Position numbers and translations under genes: made by a program. The notes beneath the pieces are model-generated. The model worked only from the letters and a program-made list of their open reading frames with translations, ran no database searches and was not told where the DNA came from. A stretch of 64,000 nt of DNA from Corallococcus soli (lineage in GTDB: Bacteria; Myxococcota; Myxococcia; Myxococcales; Myxococcaceae). Below are positions 27,689-37,103 of the stretch, in pieces (positions within the stretch are counted from its first letter, which is position 1; every line of letters begins with the position of its first letter). The stretch spans positions 248,001 through 312,000 of the forward strand of contig NZ_JAAIYO010000010.1 of NCBI RefSeq assembly GCF_014930455.1, written 5' to 3'.

Positions 27689-29533
27689 ATGGCTGAGTCC
27701 GAACCGCTCATTGGCATCGACCTGGGGACGACGAACAGCCTCGTCGCCACCGTGCAGGACGGTCAGCCCCTCATCATCAAGAACCGCACCGGCGTGCCCC
27801 TCACCCCGTCCGTGGTGGCGGTGTCGAAGAACGGCAAGCGGCTGGTGGGCGGCATCGCCAAGCGGCAGGCCATCACCAACCCGCAGGAGACGGTGTCCGC
27901 GGCCAAGCGCCTCATCGGGCGCAAGTTCTCCTCGCGCCCGGTGCAGGACGCGATGCGCGCCCTGACGTACCAGGTGGTGTGCGGCGCGCACGACGACGTG
28001 CGCATCCGCCTGGCCGGCCGCGACCTGGCCGTGCCGGAGGTCAGCGCGATGATATTGGCCGAGCTGAAGGCGGACGCGGAGGCCCACTTCGGCCGGCCCG
28101 TCACCCAGGCCGTCATCACCGTGCCGGCCTACTTCAACGACGGCCAGCGCCAGGCCACCAAGGACGCGGGCCGCATCGCCGGGCTGGACGTGCTGCGCAT
28201 CATCAACGAGCCCACGGCGGCGGCGCTGGCGTACGGCTTCGGGCGCACGGTGAACGGGAAGATCGCCGTGTTGGACCTGGGCGGCGGCACCTTCGACGTG
28301 TCGGTGCTGGAGATCAACAACGGCATCTTCGACGTGGTGGCGACGGGCGGCGACACCTTCCTGGGCGGCGAGGACTGGGACCACCGCATCATCGAATGGA
28401 TGGTGTTCGGCTTCGCGAAGGAGCACGGCATCGACCTGCGCAAGGACCGCATGGCGTTGCAGCGGCTGAAGGACGCCGCGGAGAAGGCCAAGGTGGAGCT
28501 GTCGTCGGTGAAGGAGACGCAGGTGCACCTGCCCTTCATCTGCACGCCGCCGGGCGGAGGCGCCGCGCTGCACCTGCAGTCCACGCTCACCCGCGAGAAG
28601 CTGGAGGACCTGACAGCGGACCTGGGCGAGCGCCTGGTGGGCATCACGTCCGAGGTGCTGGGCGAGGCGAACGTGCGCCCCTCGGAGCTCAAGGAGGTCG
28701 TCCTCGTGGGGGGCATGTCGCGCATGCCCCGCATCGTGGAGCAGGTGCGCCAGTACTTCCGCCGCGAGCCCTGCAAGGGCGTGCACGCGGAGGAGGTGGT
28801 GGCCCTGGGCGCCGCCATCCAGGCGCACGCGCTGGTGGCGCAGGAAGGCGAGCTGCTGCTGCTGGACGTCACGCCGCAGAGCATGGGCGTGGCCATCGCG
28901 GGCGGCTACGTGCGCCGGCTGATTCCGCGCAACACCACCGTGCCCACGTCCGCGACGGAGGTGTTCGCCACGTCCAAGGACTTCCAGCGCACGGTGAAGA
29001 TCATGGTGCTCCAGGGCGAGCACGAACTGGCGCACCACAACGAGCTGCTGGGCGAGTTCCTCCTCACCGGCCTGCGCGAAGCGCCGCGCGGCCAGGTGGA
29101 GATAGAGGTGACGTTCGACATCAACGCGGAGGGCATCGTGTCCGTGTCCGCCAGGGACCGGGACACGGGCCTGCGCCAGTCCATCACCGTCACCGCGTCC
29201 AGCGGCCTCACGGAAGACGAGCTGCGCCGCATCATGGACGAGCAGCGCGACTGGCTCGTCACCGCCCGGGCCTCGGAGGAGCTGAAAACCCGGCGCGTGG
29301 AGCTGGACACCCTCGCCCGCGACCTGGTGGACGCGCTCTCCCGCGTGCGGCTCCTGCCCGGCGCCGGGGGCCTCTCCCCGGACGTCGTCGCCCGCGCGGA
29401 GCTGGCCCTGGACCACGCCCGGCAGGTGCGCGGAGGCGAGGACGTGGGCGCGCTCACGCGGGCCTGCGAGGCGCTCTCCCAGAGCCTGCCGCTCTTGCGC
29501 TCGGCCAGTCCGCGCGGGACGCCGGGAAGGTAG
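27689..29533 (+). CDS. DnaK-like Hsp70 chaperone (short-lid paralogue)
   Basis: A 614-residue Hsp70. The ATPase domain (1-about 375) has the phosphate-1 motif [66 protein letters not shown] and [14 protein letters not shown]. The substrate domain (about 385-500) includes [13 protein letters not shown] and [19 protein letters not shown]. The lid is short and ends in SPRGTPGR, without the EEVD-like end of housekeeping DnaK. It pairs with the J-domain gene just upstream and has no grpE nearby, which marks it as one of the specialised Hsp70 paralogues common in myxobacteria rather than the heat-shock DnaK. Confidence 0.9.
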   Translation: MAESEPLIGIDLGTTNSLVATVQDGQPLIIKNRTGVPLTPSVVAVSKNGKRLVGGIAKRQAITNPQETVSAAKRLIGRKFSSRPVQDAMRALTYQVVCGAHDDVRIRLAGRDLAVPEVSAMILAELKADAEAHFGRPVTQAVITVPAYFNDGQRQATKDAGRIAGLDVLRIINEPTAAALAYGFGRTVNGKIAVLDLGGGTFDVSVLEINNGIFDVVATGGDTFLGGEDWDHRIIEWMVFGFAKEHGIDLRKDRMALQRLKDAAEKAKVELSSVKETQVHLPFICTPPGGGAALHLQSTLTREKLEDLTADLGERLVGITSEVLGEANVRPSELKEVVLVGGMSRMPRIVEQVRQYFRREPCKGVHAEEVVALGAAIQAHALVAQEGELLLLDVTPQSMGVAIAGGYVRRLIPRNTTVPTSATEVFATSKDFQRTVKIMVLQGEHELAHHNELLGEFLLTGLREAPRGQVEIEVTFDINAEGIVSVSARDRDTGLRQSITVTASSGLTEDELRRIMDEQRDWLVTARASEELKTRRVELDTLARDLVDALSRVRLLPGAGGLSPDVVARAELALDHARQVRGGEDVGALTRACEALSQSLPLLRSASPRGTPGR

Positions 29534-29607
29534 CCACGCATGCCCGGCCTCCCCGTCCGCTCCCGCCGTGCCCCCCGTCCGCGTCCCGCGCCGCGACGGA
29601 GTCACCC

Positions 29608-30393
29608 ATGAACACGCTCCGGGCCAGGCAACTGGTGGAAGCCGGGTTGCTGTTGCGGCTGAGTGGTGACGTGCCGGGCGCGGAGCGGCTCTTCGTCCGG
29701 GCGCTGGAGCTGGATCCCGCGAACGCGCGCGCGCGCCAGCTGCTGGCGCAGGGGCCCGGCTCCGCGTCGCCGGTGAACGCCGCGGCGCCCGACCTGGAAG
29801 GGGACTGGGGCGCCTGGGCCGAAGCCGCCAGCCCCGGCCCCGCGGAGCCGCTGCCGGAGTCGGTGAGCCTCCCGGAGGGGACGGGGGCGCCGGGGGACGC
29901 GTTGGACCTCATCGCGGAGGCGCACCGCACGCAGGAGTTCGGCCTCCCGGAGACGTGCTCCGGGATGGGGCCGCTCCCCCAGGGCTCGGAGGTGGAGTGC
30001 CTGCTCCAGGGGGCGGAGGACCTCCTGACGCTGGATGACCACTCGGGCGCTGTGGACCTGCTGCGCCGGGCCCAGTCGCTGGCCCCGGAGGACCCGCGCG
30101 TGGAGGCGCTGCGCGACCGCAGCGAGCGCATCCTGGTGGGCATGCTGGAGGCCCGCCTGGGGGACCTGAACCGGATGCCGCGCGTGCGGTTGCAGCCGGA
30201 CGACATCATCTGGCTCAACCTGGACCACCGCGCGGGCTTCGTGCTCGCGCAGATTGACGGCGCGGTGAGCTTCGACGACCTGTTCGCGCTGTCCGGGATG
30301 TCGCGGCTGGACACCGCGCGCATCCTCGCGCAGCTGCTCGACGAGGGCATCATCGCCCCCGGCGAGCCGCCCGTGCCTACGCGGGGCGGATGA
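29608..30393 (+). CDS. TPR protein with C-terminal winged-helix-like domain
   Basis: A 261-residue cytoplasmic protein. It opens with a TPR unit (RARQLVEAGLLLRLSGDVPG, ERLFVRALELDPANARARQL), has an acidic Pro-rich middle, a second TPR near 125-165 (LTLDDHSGAVDLLRRAQSLA) and a final domain (about 185-255) of the type DIIWLNLDHRAGFVLAQIDG followed by FDDLFALSGMSRLDTARIL, seen in many myxobacterial regulatory proteins. It lies 74 bp after the DnaK-like gene and may be in the same transcript. Its 3' end overlaps the convergent dehydratase gene by 17 bp. Function unknown. Confidence 0.72.
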   Translation: MNTLRARQLVEAGLLLRLSGDVPGAERLFVRALELDPANARARQLLAQGPGSASPVNAAAPDLEGDWGAWAEAASPGPAEPLPESVSLPEGTGAPGDALDLIAEAHRTQEFGLPETCSGMGPLPQGSEVECLLQGAEDLLTLDDHSGAVDLLRRAQSLAPEDPRVEALRDRSERILVGMLEARLGDLNRMPRVRLQPDDIIWLNLDHRAGFVLAQIDGAVSFDDLFALSGMSRLDTARILAQLLDEGIIAPGEPPVPTRGG

Positions 30394-30859
30394 CGGCCGT
30401 CCACACGCCGCGCACCACCGGCTCGCCGCGCGCGTTGAGCGTCTCCGTGGCGACGACGAGGAAGTCCATCCCGGCCTTGCGGTACAGCTCGTGGATGTGG
30501 CCCGTGGTGGTGAGCACGTCCCCGGGGCGCATCACGCCCAGGAACTCCAGCTCCTGCTCGCCGTGCACCAGCCGCACGCGGTCCACGCCCAGCTCCGGAT
30601 CCGCGATGGCGGCGCTGAAGGGGCGGATGGCGAACACCACCGCGAAGCTGGGAAAGGCGATGACGTCGCCGTAGGGCCCCGCCTTCGCCGCGTCGTCCGC
30701 GTAGAGCAGGGGACTGACGTGGGCGGGCGGCTCGCCGAAGGTGCCCGCGGAGGGCACGGAGCCCGCGAGGATGAGGGAGAACTCGCGCAGCTTCTCCCGG
30801 CCGATTTCATACGTGAAGGGGCCGTAGGAGCGGCCGACGAACTTCGGGTCCAGGGCCAT
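30377..30859 (-). CDS. MaoC-like dehydratase, N-terminal-type subunit
   Basis: A 160-residue hot-dog-fold protein of the FAS1-like/MaoC N-terminal type: KFVGRSYGPFTYEIGREKLR, VSPLLYADDAAKAGPYGDVI, HGEQELEFLGVMRPGDVLTT. It lacks the catalytic Asp/His pair, as do the substrate-binding subunits (HadA/HadC) of heterodimeric (3R)-hydroxyacyl dehydratases. The upstream gene, 2 bp away, supplies the catalytic-type partner. Together they probably dehydrate 3-hydroxyacyl thioesters in a fatty-acid or polyketide route. The ATG directly follows the stop of the partner gene. Confidence 0.78.
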   Translation of the reverse strand: MALDPKFVGRSYGPFTYEIGREKLREFSLILAGSVPSAGTFGEPPAHVSPLLYADDAAKAGPYGDVIAFPSFAVVFAIRPFSAAIADPELGVDRVRLVHGEQELEFLGVMRPGDVLTTTGHIHELYRKAGMDFLVVATETLNARGEPVVRGVWTAVIRPA

Positions 30860-30861
30860 GG

Positions 30862-31257
30862 CTATCCGAGCGAGGTTTCGACGACGGCGCCCCGGAGGAC
30901 GGGCTCGCCGCGCTGGTTGGTGGCGGTGACTTCCGTGCGCAGCCGGCCATCCGCGATGGCGACGACGCGGCCCTGGAAGGTGACGGTGTCCTCGGGCAGC
31001 ACCGGCCGGGAGAAGCGCACCCGCACGCGGCGCACCAGGCCCGGGTCCCCCACGAAGACGGCCACGGCCTCCACGGCCCAGCCCAGCGTGCAGAGGCCCT
31101 GGAGGATGACGCCGTCGAAGCCGGCGAGCTTGCCCACCTCCGGGTCGATGTGGATGGGGTTGTAGTCCCCGGAAGCGCCCGCGTAATACACCGGCCGCAG
31201 CCGGTCGCACTGGCGGACGTGCGTGAAGGTGTCTCCCACCTGGAACGTGCGTGCCAT
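30862..31257 (-). CDS. MaoC-like dehydratase, catalytic subunit
   Basis: A 131-residue hot-dog-fold hydratase. The active-site motif is AGASGDYNPIHIDPE, with Asp and His in the D-x4-H spacing of R-specific enoyl-CoA hydratases and mycobacterial HadB. The rest (GVILQGLCTLGWAVEAVAVF, FSRPVLPEDTVTFQGRVV) follows the family. It is the first gene of a two-gene operon with the N-terminal-type subunit and probably forms a heterodimer with it. ATG 31257 gives the usual length. Confidence 0.82.
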   Translation of the reverse strand: MARTFQVGDTFTHVRQCDRLRPVYYAGASGDYNPIHIDPEVGKLAGFDGVILQGLCTLGWAVEAVAVFVGDPGLVRRVRVRFSRPVLPEDTVTFQGRVVAIADGRLRTEVTATNQRGEPVLRGAVVETSLG

Positions 31258-31309
31258 GAGGCGGCCAAGCCTACTGCCCCCCGCGCGCGGGTGTCCGGTG
31301 GAAAGAAGA

Positions 31310-31342
31310 GAGGGGCGGCTCCCGTGTCGGGAACCGCCCCTC
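31310..31342 (-). terminator. Intrinsic terminator of the M36 protease gene
   Basis: A 14-bp stem with one mismatch (GAGGGGCGGCTCCC / GGGAACCGCCCCTC) and a 5-base loop, 42 bp after the protease stop. On the minus strand it is followed by a pyrimidine-rich TCTTCTTTCC tail, as expected for a terminator. Confidence 0.75.
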
Positions 31343-31383
31343 GTTCACTTCAGGGCTTCAGATTGCCGAAGCCGTTGGGTGCC

Positions 31384-34300
31384 TTACGCCGACTTGCGAC
31401 GGCGCAGCAGGCCCATGGCCGCGAACAGCGCCATCAGCGGAGCCATCCCGCCCACGGAGCCGCCGGCGGACGAGCAGCCGCCGCCCTCTTCCTCGAACTT
31501 CGGCACGTTGACCTGCACGTCGGCGGTGCTGCTGGCACCGGCCGCGTCCGTCACCGTCACGGTGAAGGCGTAGGTCTCCGCGGTCTTCTTCTTCGCCGGC
31601 GTGAAGCTGGCTTCGGCGCTGTTCGCCCCCGTGAGGCTCACGGAGGAGCCCGCCGTCTGCGTCCACGCGTACGTCAGCGTCTCATTGTCCGGGTCGGAGG
31701 ACGTCGAGGCGTCCACCCGCACCAGCTCACCGCCACGCACGCCCGAGATGACCCGGGCCTTGGCGACCGGCGCCTGGTTCACCTGCTTCACCGTCACCGT
31801 GTGGACGAACGGACCGACCGTCGCGCCTTCCACGTCCTTCACCAACAGGCTGAAGGCCAGGGCCGTGTCGGCCTGGACCTGCGGCGCGGTGAACTTCAGC
31901 GTGGCCGCGTCGGTGCCCGTGATGTTGAGCGCCGCGGGGCCACCGACCTGGGTCCAGGCGTAGGTGAGCGCGTCACCGTCCGGATCCGTGATGCCGGAAG
32001 CGTCCAGCTCCACGTTGCTGCCCTCATCCGCGGAGATCGCGGCCGGAGCCTCGCCCACCGGGTGACGGTTCAGCTTGCGCACCGTGACGTTGACCAGGTC
32101 CGTGGTGGACTGGCCGCCCGACGTCACCGTGAGCTGGAAGGTCAGCTCGGTGGCGGTGTTGACGTCCGGCGCCGTGAAGCTCGCCGTGGCCGTGTCAGCG
32201 CCCGTCAGGGTCACCGCCGCGCCCGCGGTCTGCTCCCAGAGGTACGTCACCGCCGTGCCATCCGCGTCCGAGCCGGAGCCGGCCAGGGTCACGGTGGAGC
32301 GGGCGTCCGCGTCGAAGTCCGCGCCGGCGTTGGACACCGGAGCGCGGTCCACGTTCTTCACCGTCACGGAGACGGCCTTGGACACCGTCGCGGTGCCGTC
32401 CGTCACGCTCACCGTGAAGGTGAGCTGCGTGTCCGCCGTCACCTCGGGCGCCAGGAACGTGGCCTGGGCGCGGTTGGCGTTGGTCAGCGTCACCTTGGGC
32501 GTGCCGCCCGTCTGCGTCCAGGTGAAGCCCAGGGACGCCGCGTCCACGCGGTCCGCGTCCGAGGAGCCCGACGCGTCCAGCGTCACGGGCGTGGTGTCAC
32601 GCTCGTTCACCGTCGCGGGCGCGGTGGCCACGGCGACCGGCGGCTGGTTCACGTCGATGATCTCGATCTGCACCGTCTTCGGGGCGCTCGTCTTGCTGGC
32701 CGCGTCGGTGACGACGAGCTGGAAGGCGAGGGTGTCGCTGTAGTCCACGTCCGCCACGAAGCTGGGCGTCGCGGTGTCCGCGCCCGTCAGCGTCACGGGC
32801 GTGGCGCCACCGACCTGGGTCCAGGCGTAGGTGAGCGTGTCACCGGCGGCGGCGTCCGGGTCGAAGCTGCCCGTGCCGTTCAGGGGGATGGTGGTGCGCG
32901 TGTACACCCCACCGACGATGGTGGCCTCGGGGACCGCCTGCAGCTCCACCCGGGACGGGCCCGGGTTGGCGATGGGGCGGAGGTTGCAGGTGCCGCCCGA
33001 TGGCGCCTGCGGCGCCTGCGACGCGAACACCGGCGTCGCGCCGGTGAACGCCACGTCATCCACGTCCAGGCCGTACGCACCCACCGCGATGTCGCCGGCG
33101 ACGCGGAAGCGGAAGCGCACGTTCTTGAGGCCCAGGTCCGGGAAGAACGTCCCGAAGTTGATGCTCGCGGACGTGAAGGCCGGGAAGCCCGCGCTCGCCA
33201 GCGCCATGGCCGCGCGACCCTCGATGGGGTTCAGGCCGCCTTCGGAGATGTACGCCGTGTAGCCCGGATCCGCGTCCACCACTGGGTACAGATCCCAGGG
33301 GTCGATCCAGTCGATGCCGTCGACCGTGAACTCCAGCACCGCGCCGTCGTAGGCCGCGCCCGTGGAGTAGTCCTCCTCGAAGGAGTGGCGGTACTTGTAG
33401 CTGATGGTGAAGTCCGCGGCCTCGTCCACCGACATCCAGGGGCTGGTGAGGGTGATCTCCGTCGCCGCGGCGGGGTTGGTGCCGTGCGCGTACCGGTTCT
33501 CCACCGGCCCCTCGAGCGTGAAGTCACCCGACGAGGACAGGGTCTGCGACAGCGTCCAGGACGCCAGGCCGGACTCGAAGGCCTCCGTGTTGCTGACCGC
33601 GGGCACGTCGTCGTAGTTGACGCGAGGGTCGAACGTCACCGTCTTCGCCGCCGCCGGGATCTCCGGGGAGTCGAAGACGATCTTCAGGCCCGCGCGGGCG
33701 ATGTCGTCGGACGTCGCCGTGAGGGCGACCGGCAGGGTGACGGTGGCCTGCGCGCCGCGCGACAGCGCGGGGATGTTGATCTGGTTGCTGCTGGGGAAGC
33801 CCAGGGTGGCCGTGGTGCTGGTGGTGCTGACCGTGCCGCTGAAGGCGCTCAGTCCGCCACCGCCCACGTTGCGCACGGTGATCTTGAGCTGACCCTGCTC
33901 GTCGACGTCGAGGACGCCGTCGTGGTCGCAGCCCGTCTGGCTGTCATCCAGCTTGATGCTGACGACCTCCAGGTTGCCGCCCGCCGAGAAGCTCTCCGTC
34001 ACGCCGATGTGGTCGAAGGAGTTGCGGTCCGGCGCCTTGGCGCCGTGACCCGCGCCGCGCTTGGCGAACGCCGCCACGAAGCGCTGGTAGTCCGCCGGGT
34101 CCGACGCCAGGGCCACGGCCCACAGCGCGTCACGCGCTTCAATGTAGGTGGGCGCGTTCGGCGTCGCCTTGTAGGCGGCGACCAGGTACCGCTTCATGCG
34201 GTCCTGGGCCTCCTGGAAGGGGTGCGCGTTCAGCAGGCTCGCGTAGGCCTCCCACAGCATCGTGGCCCAGATCTCACCGCTGTTGTGGACCTGGCTGTTG

Positions 34301-36543
34301 ATCTCACCCGTCACCGTGCCCGACATCTGCTCGGCCGGCAGCGCGGTGAAGTTCTGGATGTGCTTGAACGTCAGGGCGTTCTTCGCGAAGTCCGTCGAAT
34401 AGGGGATGCGACGGATGCCGAAGTAGTAGCCGTTGTTCTTGCCACCGCTGGAGGTGTAGCCGGCGTTGGTGTAGACGCCCTGGTACTGGGCGTTGCCGGG
34501 CTTGGTCCGGTCGCTCTCACGCACCTGCATGATCTGCGCGTGGAAGTCGCCCCAGCCCTCGCCCATCGCGCGGCCCTGGTTGTTGCTGAGGCCCGCGGCG
34601 TTACCGATGAGGCGGTTGCTGATGTAGTGGCCCCACTCGTGGGCGATGATGCCGTTGTCGAGCGTACCGTCGCGGTCCAGCGCCGCCACGCGGCGCATCT
34701 TCACCGTGACGGTGTCCGTCGCCAGCGCCGCCTTCCACTCGATGGCGGCGGCCTGGGTGATGGACTGCGTGGCGATGGTCACCGCGGGGTTCGCGCCGCC
34801 CAGTCCGGGAGCCTCGCCCGGCGCGTTGTTGCCGATGACCGCCGCGATGGCGCCCGCGTTCTGCGCGTTCAGCGCCTTGGCGGAGAAGTCGCAGGCACCG
34901 CGGTCGATGAGGGCGATCTTCCCCTGGAAGGCACCTGCCTCGAAGGGCGCGCAGCCGTTGTTGGGGGCCGCGACGACGTCACCCGTCACGTCGAACACCT
35001 GGGCACCGAACGCCGCCGAACCGGAGTCGTAGTTGCCCGCGAGCGACGCCGGCGCCGTCACGTTCAGCTCGGGCGTGCCGTCGAACACGTACATCTGCAT
35101 GCGCGGCGACGCACCGTCGGCCGGCGTGCTCATGTTCGCGTTGTTGCGGCCGCCGTAGTCCTGGCCCTGGGCCTGGAGCGGGTCGCCTTCCGCGCCGCCA
35201 CGGCCGAAGTTGAACGACTGGGCGTTGCCAGCGGCCTCGTCGAAGCCGGCGTCGTAGAACCAGTCGTGAAGGAAGTTGTTCACGTAGAACAGGTTGACGA
35301 CCGCCGCCTTGATCTGCGTGGCGTTGGCGTTCGGCGCCAGGTTCTGGTCGAAGACGTGGCCGAAGGTGTTGGCCGCCGTCGTCTCCGGGCGCAGGTCCGC
35401 GGTGCCGGGCGTGAAGCCGTCCGGCGCCGCGAGGTCCGCGTACGCGTCCACGTTGTTACCGGTGGTCTGCGTCGCGTTCGCCGGCAGCCACGGGTCGTTC
35501 TTGGTGAACGGCGTGTTGGCGATGGTGATGTCGCTCTGCGGGCGGTTCAGGGGGAGCTGGAAGCCGTCGCGCAGGCCCGTGGGGTGCGGGGTCGCGTCGT
35601 TGCCCTGGGGACCGTCCTCCGGGATGAACGGCGACGTCGTGTCCGCCCAGACCTTGTAGGTGAAGGGCGTGCCGCCCACGTCCGCCGTCAGGTCGTTGCG
35701 GAAGAGCACCTGGCCGGTGGTCGCCGACACCACGTAGCCGAAGTACTGGCTGGAGCGCGCGGCCTTCGGGCCGGCATTGACCTCCACGTACCAGGCGGGC
35801 TCGAGCGCGCCGGACAGCGTGAAGAACACCTGCCGGGCACGGGCCGGGGTGGCCAGGCCCTGCGACAGGGACGCCTGCGCGGACGGGGCCAGCTCGAAGA
35901 AGGTGTACTCGCCCTGCGTGCCGGTGTTGACGAACGACGCGGCCTGCGCGCCGGTGCCCGTCAGGTCCTTGAACGCACCGGAGACGGCCTCCGAGGCGCC
36001 CAGGCGGAAGGAGCCCGCGCCGCGGGCCTTCAGGCGCGCGTTGAGCGTCATTTCGGACGGGGCCAGGTAGCCGCTGACGGCCACCAGGCGCAGGTCCTGG
36101 CCCATGATGACCTTGATCTCGTTGCGGAAGACCGGGATGCCGCCCACCGTCTGGTGGAAGGTGGCGATGATCGGGCCCTTGCCCGTGTTGTGCACCGCGC
36201 GCAGCGTGGCGCTGGCGACGTCATCGCGGGTCAGGCGGTAGCTGTCCGCCACCGTCTGCAGGTGCGCGCGCGCCGCGCCTTCCGCCGTCATGCCGTTGCG
36301 GATGACGGACTTGGACTGCGCGCCATCCTGCGTCGCCCACGCGAACGTGGGCACGCCGAGCCGCTGCTCGGTCTGCTCGACGCGGAGACCGCGGGACACC
36401 GCCGTGGTGGGGTCCACGGCCAGCGAGCGCGACTCCTTCTGCTCCAGGAACGCGTCGTAGTTCGACCGCTCCTTGGCCCACGCACTGGTGCCCGCCATGG
36501 GCACCAGCAGCAGGCTGGTCAAAAGCTTTTCCCTGAGACGCAT
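31384..36543 (-). CDS. Giant secreted M36 (fungalysin-type) metallopeptidase with PA domain, five Ig/PKD repeats and MYXO-CTERM-like tail
   Basis: A 1719-residue exported zinc protease. Signal peptide (1-23), fungalysin propeptide (about 30-290, including FTP-like region), M36 catalytic domain with HEWGH at 635-639 (GIIAHEWGHYISNRL) and GEGWGDFHAQ downstream supplying the third ligand. A PA insert (about 500-610, CAPFEAGAFQGKIALIDRGA) precedes the active site. Then comes a beta-sandwich region, five PKD/Ig-like repeats (about 1210-1680; recurring TYAWTQVGG and VTLTGADTAT), and a C-terminal GGGCSSAGG, one TM helix and LLRRRKSA, as in MYXO-CTERM sorting tails. This suggests processing and surface anchoring or release through the type II pathway. 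It is a likely predation or feeding enzyme. AAGGAAGG precedes the ATG. Confidence 0.9.
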   Translation of the reverse strand: MRLREKLLTSLLLVPMAGTSAWAKERSNYDAFLEQKESRSLAVDPTTAVSRGLRVEQTEQRLGVPTFAWATQDGAQSKSVIRNGMTAEGAARAHLQTVADSYRLTRDDVASATLRAVHNTGKGPIIATFHQTVGGIPVFRNEIKVIMGQDLRLVAVSGYLAPSEMTLNARLKARGAGSFRLGASEAVSGAFKDLTGTGAQAASFVNTGTQGEYTFFELAPSAQASLSQGLATPARARQVFFTLSGALEPAWYVEVNAGPKAARSSQYFGYVVSATTGQVLFRNDLTADVGGTPFTYKVWADTTSPFIPEDGPQGNDATPHPTGLRDGFQLPLNRPQSDITIANTPFTKNDPWLPANATQTTGNNVDAYADLAAPDGFTPGTADLRPETTAANTFGHVFDQNLAPNANATQIKAAVVNLFYVNNFLHDWFYDAGFDEAAGNAQSFNFGRGGAEGDPLQAQGQDYGGRNNANMSTPADGASPRMQMYVFDGTPELNVTAPASLAGNYDSGSAAFGAQVFDVTGDVVAAPNNGCAPFEAGAFQGKIALIDRGACDFSAKALNAQNAGAIAAVIGNNAPGEAPGLGGANPAVTIATQSITQAAAIEWKAALATDTVTVKMRRVAALDRDGTLDNGIIAHEWGHYISNRLIGNAAGLSNNQGRAMGEGWGDFHAQIMQVRESDRTKPGNAQYQGVYTNAGYTSSGGKNNGYYFGIRRIPYSTDFAKNALTFKHIQNFTALPAEQMSGTVTGEINSQVHNSGEIWATMLWEAYASLLNAHPFQEAQDRMKRYLVAAYKATPNAPTYIEARDALWAVALASDPADYQRFVAAFAKRGAGHGAKAPDRNSFDHIGVTESFSAGGNLEVVSIKLDDSQTGCDHDGVLDVDEQGQLKITVRNVGGGGLSAFSGTVSTTSTTATLGFPSSNQINIPALSRGAQATVTLPVALTATSDDIARAGLKIVFDSPEIPAAAKTVTFDPRVNYDDVPAVSNTEAFESGLASWTLSQTLSSSGDFTLEGPVENRYAHGTNPAAATEITLTSPWMSVDEAADFTISYKYRHSFEEDYSTGAAYDGAVLEFTVDGIDWIDPWDLYPVVDADPGYTAYISEGGLNPIEGRAAMALASAGFPAFTSASINFGTFFPDLGLKNVRFRFRVAGDIAVGAYGLDVDDVAFTGATPVFASQAPQAPSGGTCNLRPIANPGPSRVELQAVPEATIVGGVYTRTTIPLNGTGSFDPDAAAGDTLTYAWTQVGGATPVTLTGADTATPSFVADVDYSDTLAFQLVVTDAASKTSAPKTVQIEIIDVNQPPVAVATAPATVNERDTTPVTLDASGSSDADRVDAASLGFTWTQTGGTPKVTLTNANRAQATFLAPEVTADTQLTFTVSVTDGTATVSKAVSVTVKNVDRAPVSNAGADFDADARSTVTLAGSGSDADGTAVTYLWEQTAGAAVTLTGADTATASFTAPDVNTATELTFQLTVTSGGQSTTDLVNVTVRKLNRHPVGEAPAAISADEGSNVELDASGITDPDGDALTYAWTQVGGPAALNITGTDAATLKFTAPQVQADTALAFSLLVKDVEGATVGPFVHTVTVKQVNQAPVAKARVISGVRGGELVRVDASTSSDPDNETLTYAWTQTAGSSVSLTGANSAEASFTPAKKKTAETYAFTVTVTDAAGASSTADVQVNVPKFEEEGGGCSSAGGSVGGMAPLMALFAAMGLLRRRKSA

Positions 36544-36699
36544 GCGCCTTCCTTCTTGGGGGTAATGAACTGCCGGACGAGGGGACTGCGAGAGACGACG
36601 ACGGTTGCGGGAGCGCGCCGGGGGCGGCGGCTCCCCTACGGCTACGGCTGGAGGACCGCGGGTGGACAGCCCAATTGAGAACGCATCCCAACGCCCGGG

Positions 36700-36715
36700 G
36701 TCGCATGGATGCGAC
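36700..36715. promoter_or_regulatory. Inverted repeat upstream of the M36 protease
   Basis: GTCGCAT and ATGCGAC arms (7 bp, perfect) around a GG centre, 157 bp before the protease start. It is a candidate operator; no factor can be named. Confidence 0.35.
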
Positions 36716-36987
36716 AGCGGGACGCGGTGGAGGAAGTCAGGGGAGAGGGGGCGCGCGCGGAGGGCGCGAAGCGCTCCTCGGAGCCGGACAGGCGGAACGC
36801 CACACCCACGTCAGGGGTGGCTGATGCGAATTCCGTGTCAACAATTCCTGGCAAAAGCCGCTCTCCAACCCACTGGTCCGAGCGCGGTTGTCTTCACCGG
36901 ATCGGATTCAAGTGGGAGCGCATGCTAACCAGGACACTGGATCGTTGAAAAGAGGGGGTCCCCAACATCCTTGCGTTAGCAATCCAG

Positions 36988-36999
36988 TAACAATTGTCA
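36988..36999. promoter_or_regulatory. TAACAATTGTCA near-palindrome
   Basis: A 12-bp A/T-rich near-palindrome (one asymmetric pair) in otherwise GC-rich DNA, between the SDR gene's 3' end and the protease gene. Possible binding site. Confidence 0.3.
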
Positions 37000-37103
37000 G
37001 TCTGGAATAAGCCGTGCCCGAGGAGGAAGTCGCCCAGCAGCCGGGTGAGCGCGGGCGGTGGAGCCACGCCGCGCCGCCCCTTGCTTCCCGCGTGCAACGC
37101 TGC

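Larger units (their letters stand above)
36544..37103. other. Gene-free 560-bp region upstream of the M36 protease
   Basis: No convincing gene. The part at 36820-37010 is more A/T-rich than the rest of the window. It holds two symmetric elements (36700-36715 and 36988-36999) and a minus-strand TTGACA (complement of 36836-36841) without a clear -10 box. The protease promoter presumably lies here. Confidence 0.5.

Noticed and set aside
26300-29605. Minus-strand open frame of 1101 codons opposite the J-domain and DnaK-like genes
   Set aside because: Same antisense artefact; it spans two clear genes on the other strand.
31150-36678. Very long plus-strand open frame (about 1840 codons) antisense to the M36 protease
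   Set aside because: It mirrors the protease frame, is full of Arg/His/Gly low complexity, and has no domain. It arises because stop codons are rare in high-GC antisense frames.
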